DNA from: Balamuthia mandrillaris
Taxonomy: Eukaryota; Discosea; Longamoebia; Balamuthiidae
Direction: 5' to 3'
Assembly: GCA_031835245.1 (NCBI GenBank)
Contig: JAVKOQ010000454.1
Span: 1-36,218, forward strand
DNA: 36,218 bases
Under the pieces are notes generated by a model. That model was given only the letters and a program-made list of their open reading frames with translations, ran no database searches and was not told the DNA's origin. A program made the position numbers and the translations under genes. Of the stretch, positions 29,126 to 36,218 are shown piece by piece; within the stretch, counting starts at the first letter, position 1, and the number at the start of each line of letters is the position of its first letter.

Positions 29126-31739
29126 CCTCGTGCCGTAGATATAGTTCGAGCAGAGTGTTGTAAATGAGGCTGGACACCTCTCCTTGTGTGACTATAAACT
29201 CCAAAAAAGTGGTTAGCCACTCGGGCTGTTTGACGTAAATGTGTATGAACTCCTCTGGTGCAGCCTTTGCCTTTGTCCCGTGACTGAGTTGCGACTGTTC
29301 TTCTCTTAGTGTTGAGGTATCTTTTTGGAAATTGTCAGCAAAACCAGAAAACTCAATGAAAGGAAAAAAATAAAAATAACGAAAGGAAAGAAGAAAAACT
29401 CCAGGGCAACGAAAGTACCTCCTTGGCCTCGTTTTGGCTTGTAATTCGTGCAAAGGTCCATCAAAAGGTCCGTTGTTTGCTTGGGTAGGAACGAAACAAG
29501 TATTTTACCATAGTTTTTCAAATTCTTTTCCGCCTAAAATCAAAAACAAAGTTTGTTAGCAATTATTTAACTTGCTAATGTGCACGAGCAGGATAACCTC
29601 ATAAAAGTTTAATGTTGTGATGTATTCCAAAGCATTCTGGTAGTCCTTAAGGTCCTCTAAAAGTATCTTTATGTACCAGTCGTGCTCGTTGTGTCTCCTT
29701 GCAAGATAGAGAGCGTGTTCATAATAACCGGCTTGTCTGCAAACTTTAATCGCTGTCTCAACCTCAAATTTCATTGCGTCAGAGTCGGTCTGTTTGCGGT
29801 GTTTCAGACATTAAGTTCGAGAATAAATGTGTAAGAAACAAATCAAGTGAGAAGGGGAAGGAGGGGGAAAGGAGAATAGAGAAAGCGAAAAGGAAAAGTG
29901 AACATCCGAGAAAGAGGGGGGAAAAGATGATATAATTGCCTTGATAAACTCATCTAATTTCTGCACATCCTTCAATTTGGTGTAGCAATTAAGAAGGAGA
30001 GTGGTATGGTCTGGATTGGCGAGTCCTTTCTCGTGCAGGGCTTGCAAATAAGAAGTAAGGTTGTGAATGCGTTGGGCATCCAAAAACTTACGAATCACAT
30101 AGGAAGGCTCTAACCGGCCGATCGTACGTAGGTACTGGCGTATTGCTCCATCATAGTCTCCTTTGCTATAAAACAAAGTGAGCAAACACTCATGCACGAG
30201 CCAAGTCAAGTAATGCGTCATCATACCCATAAAGGTGATCTCCGTATTTCCGGAAGATGTCAATGATGGAGTTGTAGTCATAGTTTTGGCTGTGTGCTAA
30301 AGCAATGGCAACTGGATACAGATTTCTCTTGAACAATGTTTCTAATTTGGTTTGTGTGTCCTTTTCCTCTAATTGGAACAGCTGCAATTCGAACAACGTA
30401 AAATTAGCAAAATGAAAGAATGAGAATGAGAGAGAGAGAGAGAACCGTTCCGCTTTGAGTAAGCACGAAGATAGAGCCCCATTCAGAGACGATGTGCGTG
30501 ACGCTCTGGAAGGTCAAACGACAAGCCACAAACTTGTTTTTGAGGTCATAAATAGTAAGAGTGTTCATCTTAGGTTGTCCAGCAGATGAGCTTGCCACAG
30601 TAGCAGGTGCAGCAGGGGCAGCTGTGGAGGGCCCCGCTGCTGCCCGTCCGCCACCTTGTTCATCTTGACCCACTACTATGAGGTAGCCACGGAACCATGC
30701 CACTATCTTTTTTTCTCCTTCGAAGGCAAAACAGGGACCTCTTCCTTCCGCTTCATAAAAGTAAACAGCCTTTGGAACAATAATAAGGAGTTACATTGGA
30801 ATACCTGAATGTTTAAAAGACGCTTTGACAAACCTCGCTTCTAGCAACGCAAAGATCGTTGGCATCACTCATTACTGCACAGTTCAACTCACATCCACGA
30901 TCGTCAAGTACTTCCTACATAAAGCAGATGAACAATTAAGTAAGATAGTAACAGCAAAAAGATGTGTGAGCGAAGAAGAAATGACCTTGGTGTGACGCTG
31001 GTCTATACGATAGGCAACTACGGAGTCAGTTGTTGTAACAAATAGAGAGGTACCCAGTGCTCTGCTCTCCGAAAAGCCCAGTCCTATACAGGGTGTTAAC
31101 AAAACGTTATACTTAAAAACAAGAAGTGGATCTTCTTGCAAAGGAGGGAGGGAAGAAAAAATAGAGAACCTGTAACTGGATTGTCTGAATCGGGTTTTAA
31201 CAGTGTTTGTTTGGGGGTACGGTCTCGCTGTATGTCGTGAAAGACTATAACAACGCCATTGCAAAGGCCAACCGCCAACAGGGCCAAGTCCTCCATAACC
31301 GCTAGACATGTTACCTTTGTTACGACAACCATTGCATCAGCCAAAAACATGTAGAGGAGGAGAGGAGGAGAGAAAAAAAGGTACAGGCACAGGAGGGGTT
31401 TGGGGAATGCGAATGGCACGCAAACAAAGAGGGTTGCCAGTCTTGTCCGTCTTGTCCGTTCGCCAAACTTTGAGAGTGGGACAAATGGCCTCCTCGTCAT
31501 CGCCGACCGTCACGAGGATGTTCTGCTGCTTGAGCTGTTCCATGTGGGTCACAGTACGCTTGTAGGCCTGAAAGCTGTAGACTTTGAAGTCTCGGTCCAC
31601 CAAGTTCAGAAAACCTTCCGCATGTAATCATTCAACAAACAGAAAGCAAAGGAGCAGCCGTTCCAAGTTAAGGCGCAAGCAATTGTTCTTGCTGAGGAGA
31701 GAGAGAGAGAGAGAGGGGGGGGGAGAGGGAGAGGGAGAG

Positions 31740-31778
<39 letters not shown>

Positions 31779-32049
31779 AAGAGAAACGAAGAACGAAATA
31801 AAGGAAAGAGAGAAAAGTTCGAACGCTAAAAAGGATATCACCAAAGATGAGGTTACCACGACCGCTAGAACTGCAGGTGATGGCCAATTTCTGGTCGTCA
31901 CAGGAGAGGTTAGAAGTTTGTATGAGAAGAAAGCAAACGGAGAAGATCCCGAATAAAAAAACTACCTGAAAGAGTTGGTGCGGTTGATCCGTGCCGGTTT
32001 CTTTGACCACTTCCCTGTCAAAGAAGTTGAACCGCTTCCATTGAAACAT
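27680..32049 (-). CDS. VPS11: Vacuolar sorting protein Vps11 (CORVET/HOPS core)
   Basis: Nineteen exons encode 920 residues (human 941): 32049-31966, 31890-31842, 31614-31385, 31314-31170, 31083-30986, 30914-30834, 30769-30446, 30381-30227, 30165-29940, 29789-29598, 29533-29419, 29320-29127, 29046-28978, 28899-28736, 28650-28559, 28437-28304, 28226-28153, 28087-27874, 27802-27680. Vps11 scaffolds the CORVET and HOPS tethers that drive endosome and vacuole fusion. An N-terminal beta-propeller (KRFNFFDREVV, YKRTVTHMEQL, DNPVTGLGF) leads into an alpha-solenoid with KLEPSYVIRKFLDAQRIHNL, HTTLLLNCYTKLKD and ETAIKVCRQAGYYEHALYLA. The C-terminal RING-H2-like zinc site has CTGC, CMHSFHQRC and CPVC, then AEYFGRGIF. 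Intron 9 is GC-AG; several introns have donor GTTCTC directly followed by CT repeats. The start MFQWKRFNFFD matches the family. Confidence 0.96.
29091..29125. repeat. (GA)n microsatellite at the donor end of VPS11 intron 12
   Basis: In gene sense the intron starts GTTCTCTCTTTC and continues as (CT)n, so the repeat begins three bases from the splice junction. Confidence 0.85.
29790..29939 (-). other. GC-AG intron in VPS11, 150 bases
   Basis: Exon 9 ends EEFIK-like with AAG|GCAATT on the minus strand and joins the acceptor CAAACAG in phase 0, giving FIKTDSDAMKFEVETAIK as in other Vps11 proteins. No GT occurs at a workable position nearby. Confidence 0.65.
30427..30445. repeat. (GA)n microsatellite at the donor end of VPS11 intron 7
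   Basis: In gene sense the intron reads GTTCTCTCTCTCTC directly after the exon, the same design as intron 12. Confidence 0.85.
31695..31776. repeat. Purine-rich (GA)n microsatellite in VPS11 intron 2
   Basis: GA runs with G-rich interruptions occupy the middle of the 227-base intron 31615-31841; pyrimidine in gene sense. Confidence 0.9.
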
Positions 32050-32473
32050 TTCTTTGCGATTTGAAGAGGGATGGAGAGGGGCGCCTCTTCGCACTTGCTT
32101 GTTGAACTCGTGAAAACCTTCACACGGTAGCGGCCGAAGCAGCGAAGTGGCAGCAGCAGCAGCAGTAGCAGTAGCAGGCAGACGAAGAATCAGCGACTAC
32201 TCCCTCTTGCTACTTTTCTTTCTTTTGCCGATAGAAAAAAAGAAAATGGTTGAGGAGTCATTTCGTTCTAGGCTATTATTTCATTCATGTCGACGTGAAG
32301 ATGTCCAATGGTGCACAAAAGGTACAGCAATTGTGGAACAAGTAAGGGAAGGGGAGGTGAGACGAGAAGAAGAGATTGGGTGCTAAACACAGCAAACATC
32401 GACCTTCTCCTCTCTCCTCCTCCTGGCCTGGCGGTTCAAAGTCATCAAACGTGGACAAGGGTTTTTGCATGAC
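32050..32473. promoter_or_regulatory. Divergent region between VPS11 and the coiled-coil gene
   Basis: It holds an imperfect CAG/TAG trinucleotide stretch at about 32150-32181. A frame from the ATG at 32246 could be an upstream exon of the coiled-coil gene (32246-32341, joined at 32393 after a 51-base intron), adding a hydrophobic segment that does not suit the coiled-coil product. Confidence 0.4.
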
Positions 32474-32791
32474 ATGTCCGGCGAAGGGGACTCTGCGCTG
32501 GAGGAAGAAAAACGCTTGCTGGAGCAATGGGCCAAGCTACAGCAGAAAAGCCTCCCCGTGTTCCAGACCTTGGTCTCCAGCATCGGTAACCTGCTTGCAT
32601 TTTTTTTTCTGTAAAAAAGAACCCTTTTCTCAAGAGCACACAAATATCGTGCAGCGGTGTTGCCGGCGGCACCCACGAAAGAAGGGACAGCAAACCACCA
32701 GCAACAAGTTGCTGAGACAGCGGCCGACCGAAGCGCTTTCGAAGTGGAGAAGGCCTACCAGGAGCTGTGCTCTTTGTTGGTCGAATGTAGC

Positions 32792-32830
<39 letters not shown>

Positions 32831-33230
32831 TTTTGCTGAATGGTATCACCTCTTTTCTACTGTAGTTGAGAGCGTGATGGACAAACTGGAGGAACTTTGC
32901 AACGAGACGAAACGCAAAGCCACTCAGCTGTGCAGCAGCAGCAACGACGGCGTCCACTCTCTGCTCTCTCCAACATCGGCCTCTTCTCTTTCGTTGCGTG
33001 ATGCAATCGACTTCTTGGAAGAACGTCTCTCTCGTTATCGTTCCGAGATGCAGTTCAAGGTTGCTTTCTTCTTCGTCTTCCTCTTTTTTTTCTTTTTTTC
33101 TTCTTCCCTCCTCCTCCTGCTTCTCTTCTTTGTTGGCTGACAGTGTCTGCCTACGATGAAAGGACGTGGTGGTACGATCGTTGAAGGTGTTGCCAAGTGC
33201 TCTGGACAAGGCGACGGCGTATCAGTGTAG
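32474..33230 (+). CDS. Coiled-coil protein, function unknown
   Basis: Four exons (32474-32585, 32655-32786, 32866-33059, 33144-33230) encode 174 residues. Almost all of it is predicted helical: SALEEEKRLLEQWAKLQQK near the start, FEVEKAYQELCSLLVEF, ESVMDKLEELCNETKRK and AIDFLEERLSRYRSEMQFK, with heptad-like spacing of Leu. It ends with a Gly-rich segment (MKGRGGTIVEGVAKCSGQGDG). This could be a small subunit of a coiled-coil complex (kinetochore, BLOC or dynactin type), but I see no diagnostic motif. The start at 32474 (MSGEGDS) is preferred since it opens directly into the helix; an upstream start at 32246 is possible. Intron 2 carries a CT run. It is divergent to VPS11. Confidence 0.65.
32793..32828 (+). 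repeat. (CT)n microsatellite in coiled-coil gene intron 2
   Basis: A perfect CT run begins about six bases from the donor GTAGCG inside intron 32787-32865, pyrimidine on the sense strand. Confidence 0.9.
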
Positions 33231-33495
33231 TTGGGAAGCTCAGCCTTTTCTTGATGGATAAAAGTAATGAGAGAGAGAGAGAACAGATACAAAAACGGAA
33301 CAAACCAGGCAAAATAAATAAGTGATAATAGCACATGAAGGTAAAAGTACAACAAACATGACAAAAATGCTTCTTCTCGTTCACGGTCACGTTCGTCTTG
33401 TCATCTTCCATAGTGCCTTCAGTCATCATCAAAATGATTGCAGTACAGTTAAAGCCAAAAAAAAACATCAAAGCCAGATGATGAGATGGAGGACA
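33231..33495. other. Convergent gap between coiled-coil and hydrolase genes
   Basis: No gene is seen. A GA run lies at about 33271-33282, and AAATAAATAAGTG near 33312-33324 could serve as a polyadenylation signal for the plus-strand gene. Confidence 0.45.
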
Positions 33496-34066
33496 TCATA
33501 AACAGACAACGACGAACACAGAAGCTTTGGTTATTACTTCATTCACATGTTCAGGATTCTTGTTGCGTCGTGCTGCTTGGTTGGTAAACAAAAGTAAAAA
33601 AAGATTAGGGAAATAAAAGGAAGTTAATATACAGTGTACGAGGAAGAAAGCAGAAGGAGAGAGAATGAGAAGAGAGCAAGGAAGAAGAAGAAAAAGAACA
33701 AGGAGAGAAGAGGAAGGAGGAGGAGGAAGAATTAAAAGTGCATGCCTTGTGAACAAATCACTGCCTTGCTCTTGCAATGACAAGAAGATGGCTTGCCGGA
33801 GCATTTCCTCCTCCAACTCTTCTGTGGTTGGTTCTTCTAGGGGTTGCCGCGGCCGGTTATATACTTCCGCTTCTATTGCATCACATCAAAACACTTCAGT
33901 TAACGACAACAAAAAAAAAAATAAAATAAAATAAACGAAAAGGAAGAAAAGATTAAGATGAGAGATTCCAACCATCTGGTACGTTATTTGTTAACGGCTC
34001 TGAAGCAGCGTCTGATTTTTTCCGTCCGGTTCCATTTTCATTTTCTCCTATTAAACGAAAATTGTC

Positions 34067-34110
<44 letters not shown>

Positions 34111-34885
34111 GAGAGGGTACGTTGTTCTTCCTCAGTCAGCAGCATATTGTGAAAGAAGATAGTGACTGAATCAAAGAAAAAGCGAGGACGAGCAGAGTTG
34201 TGATCTCCTTCCACAAGGATAAGGTTTTTGTCTCCTGCGTATTTTGCATACCTGTGGCATTGTTAGAGATATTTTGCGAGGGGAGGGAGGAGAAAGTGTT
34301 CACATACAGTTCGTTGGAGTGGTGAACACCGATGAATGTATCGTCTTTACCATGAGCAAAGAGGGCTGGAATGAAGCATGACTCCACCGCTGCAATTGGC
34401 TCTAATTTGCTAGGGGAGAGAGAGAGAGAGAGAGAGAGAGAAAAAACCGATAAGAAAGAGGAAAGAAACAAACAAATTAAAACGGCAACTGAACTTACTT
34501 AATATCAAACTTGACTTTGCTGAGTATAGTCTTTCGTATCATTCGCAATCCGAGGTTCACCATCATTTTCGGTATTTTGACCTTAAGAAAACATTAAGTC
34601 AATTTGCTCATCAACAACGCAAAGACAGAGAAGAAGAGCAGAACAGAAGGGTACAAAAGAAGCAGAAAAGCTAACCTGAGCACTCTCTACAAGCTCCTTA
34701 GCCACCTTTGTAAGACTGGAAAATGGGCTATCTAACACCATGCACGCAATAGAGGGGTCTATCTGGCCATAGAGCAAACTAGTGGCAGCACCCATGCTAC
34801 GTCCCCACAGACCTTTATTTGTATTATAGATGAACCATTTAGTGCCACATCAGACACAGTAAATGAGACAGAAAGTGAAAGACAG

Positions 34886-34922
<37 letters not shown>

Positions 34923-35534
34923 GACATGAAAGACAAAGCAATATCGAGAGAGAGAGAGAGAGAGGAGGAAGCAAAAGGAGCAGGAGGAGAGATCAAACCA
35001 ATTCGAGAGACAGTGCCAGTGTCACGTAGATGTTGTACGATGCTCGCGAGGTCGTCCTTTTCAAAATAGCCCAAAGAAACGTATTCGCCTAGTTATGTGC
35101 AACAATTTGAAAAAAAGTAGATGGTGAGAGACAAATAGAACAGAAACAAAGGAGGAGCTGATCAAATATCAACCTTCCGAGATGCCAGAACCAGAAAAGT
35201 CCAAAGAGAGCAGGGTTATGTTGTAGGGGAGCAAAATAGGAATACAATCAAGGGCGTCCATGCGGGACCCGCAGTTGCCGTGGAGGTAGATGACGCAAGG
35301 CAGCCGCTCGAAGGGCCTCTCCTCCCTCAGCGGCTCGTAGTGGCTGAGCTGCAGGGCGTGTCCTCGCTCGTTGGTGACCCGCAGGTCGGTCCGCTGGAAG
35401 CGGCGGCGTCCGATCCGGAAGCGGGCGGGGCCGAGGTCCTCGACGTCGTAGGTGAAGCGGGGCGGGCGAACGATGGCATCCACGAGGGCCTGGTACCCTC
35501 CGCTTATTCCAGAGAACGACAGCCCACCCTCCAT
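33496..35534 (-). CDS. Alpha/beta hydrolase with C-terminal ubiquitin-interacting motif
   Basis: Nine exons (35534-35174, 35088-34999, 34812-34676, 34581-34499, 34409-34308, 34251-34121, 34047-33973, 33872-33762, 33572-33496) encode 388 residues. It belongs to the S33/ABHD17-like hydrolases widespread in plants and protists: oxyanion-side VIYLHGNCGSR, LSLDFSGSGISEG, nucleophile Ser156 in GRSMG, acid in HGKDD (246/247) and His275 in EGDHN, followed by FFDSVTIFFHNML. Residues 347-361 (EEEMLRQAIFLSLQE) fit the UIM consensus exactly, so the protein may bind ubiquitin. Substrate unknown, perhaps an ester or acyl group. The last exon's acceptor may be 3 bases earlier, and the very C-terminus (VFVVVCL) is the least certain part. 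Introns 3, 5 and 6 carry CT runs in gene sense. Confidence 0.88.
34068..34114. repeat. (GA)n microsatellite in hydrolase intron 6
   Basis: A GA run in intron 34048-34120, lying against the donor side; pyrimidine in gene sense. Confidence 0.9.
34414..34441. repeat. (GA)n microsatellite in hydrolase intron 4
   Basis: A GA run only a few bases from the acceptor of intron 34410-34498, where as CT in gene sense it forms the polypyrimidine tract. Confidence 0.9.
34890..34963. repeat. Two (GA)n microsatellites in hydrolase intron 2
   Basis: Runs at about 34890-34918 and 34946-34963 within the 186-base intron 34813-34998; pyrimidine in gene sense. Confidence 0.85.
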
Positions 35535-35967
35535 CTTCGTGTGCTGTTTGTTTTTTTTTTTTTCGCCCTCTCTTCACTATCACCAAGTTAGGGGCAAAAC
35601 TTGCTCTCTCTTGATTTTTGTTGTCTATTTGGGGTGCGGAAAAACGAAAAAGAAGCAGTTAGGTTAGGTTAGGGTTTGGGGAGAAGAAAAAAGAGGTTGG
35701 GGTTAGGGTTAGCGGTTCGTTTGATGGTCCAGAATTTACGAGGAGTCACCCCATCAACTCGCACCACAAAAAATTGCGGACAGCAGGAGGAAGAGAGAGA
35801 GAGAGAAAAAAAAAAGGGGTTCATTTCTAGAAGAGAGAGAGAACACGAGAGGGGGTGAAGGCGTACGAAACCAAAAAGGGAGGTTGTGTAAGCCCGACGG
35901 TCTTCTTCTTTTTTAAAAAAAAAAAAAAACATAACCTTGCAAGCAAATCAAAAGTCGCTGCTGCACG
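35535..35967. promoter_or_regulatory. Divergent promoter region with telomere-like repeats
   Basis: Between the hydrolase ATG and the last gene's ATG lie GTTAGGTTAGGTTAGGG followed by TTTGGGG (35658-35681) and GGTTAGGGTTAGCGG (35701-35715), plus two short GA runs (35792-35803, 35832-35841) and an A-run at 35916-35929. The second block matches the MGCC promoter motif on the opposite strand. Confidence 0.55.
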
Positions 35968-36218
35968 ATGCTTACTTCCGTCCGTTCAAGTTCTACCTCG
36001 TTGAACCGCGCTCTTCCTGCCGTGTTCCAAACCCAGGTACACAGCGACCTGGAGATTTTCTTTCTTTAAATCTCTCTCGTTCCCTCTTGCTTTCATCACT
36101 CTGCTCTCTCGCTCTTCTTTTTTCCCCCCTCTCCTTCTCTCTTTCGACAAACTCAGGAGCGTGCTAATTATAAAAAACTAATCCCCTATTTTCACAACCT
36201 CGTACCATAGAGGTTCTA
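35968..36218 (+). CDS. N-terminus of a probable mitochondrial protein (cut by window edge)
   Basis: Exon 1 (35968-36036) encodes MLTSVRSSSTSLNRALP and six more residues, an Arg/Ser/Leu-rich amphipathic start without acidic residues, as in mitochondrial targeting peptides. Exon 2 (36157-36201) adds ERANYKKLIPYFHNL, then GTACCA at 36202 could be a donor; if it is not, a stop follows at 36208-36210 and the product would be only 40 residues. A continuing gene is more likely. The family cannot be told from 38 residues. The intron (36037-36156) is CT-rich. Confidence 0.5.

Noticed and set aside
32376-33140. Long plus-strand frame beginning MGAKHSKHRP
   Set aside because: It runs through introns and a CT repeat; the coiled-coil frame with consistent splice phases explains the region better.
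35658-35715. Proximity to a chromosome end
   Set aside because: The telomere-like units are few, mixed (TTAGG and TTAGGG) and lie between two genes; no long array is present.
1-36218. Mobile elements, virus-derived elements and CRISPR arrays
   Set aside because: No reverse transcriptase, transposase, integrase, capsid-like frame, terminal repeats or repeat-spacer array was recognised; all long repeats are microsatellites or the one tandem duplication.

Overview
The window is nuclear DNA of an intron-rich, gene-dense unicellular eukaryote. I can support 21 protein genes and one tRNA gene in 36 kb, on both strands, with about 85 spliceosomal introns of mostly 51-130 bases. Exon phases close exactly for every spliced model given here. 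The gene set (yeast-type phosphomevalonate kinase, free-standing cytosolic GluRS, septation-type Ste20 kinase, filamin repeats, Vps11, calcipressin, an NCS-type calcium sensor) and the moderate GC content fit a free-living amoeba, perhaps a discosean amoebozoan such as Balamuthia or a relative. That assignment is inference; no rRNA or mitochondrial marker is present. I recognise no transposon, retroelement, virus-like element or CRISPR array.

Layout. 1-518 (-): N-terminus of an RGG-box protein, cut by the window edge. 519-1166: divergent promoter region holding a recent tandem duplication of about 160 bp. 1167-2124 (+): class I methyltransferase. 2335-4221 (-): phosphomevalonate kinase. 4478-7090 (-): microcephalin (MCPH1)-like three-BRCT protein. 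7435-8190 (+): neuronal-calcium-sensor protein. 8445-11472 (+): glutamyl-tRNA synthetase. 11780-12199 (-) and 12575-16001 (+): divergent pair of secreted Cys-rich proteins, the second an unusual alternation of folate-receptor-like and filamin modules. 16139-16687 (-): small MGCC protein. 16854-19164 (-): septation-type Ste20 kinase. 19353-21725 (+): F-box protein, P-loop small-molecule kinase and RPA14 in tight tandem. 22291-22372 (-): tRNA-Leu(UAG). 22555-23054 (+): small MGNP protein. 23106-25676 (-): Vps62-like membrane protein. 25905-26345 (-): DUF1294 membrane protein. 26854-27593 (+): calcipressin/RCAN. 27680-32049 (-): Vps11. 32474-33230 (+): coiled-coil protein. 33496-35534 (-): alpha/beta hydrolase with a C-terminal UIM. 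35968-end (+): start of a probable mitochondrial protein.

The genes do not form one pathway; this is ordinary eukaryotic packing of housekeeping and signalling genes, several pairs sharing divergent promoters or sitting tail to tail 50-90 bases apart. Themes recur: calcium signalling (NCS sensor, calcipressin), DNA maintenance (MCPH1-like, RPA14), cell division (septation kinase), endolysosomal traffic (Vps11, Vps62-like) and ubiquitin (F-box, RING, UIM). The most distinctive content is the secreted folate-receptor/filamin protein, the strand-polarised CT microsatellites lying inside introns and often close to weak 5' splice sites, three GC-AG introns, a shared telomere-like promoter 15-mer, and the duplicated unit upstream of the methyltransferase.
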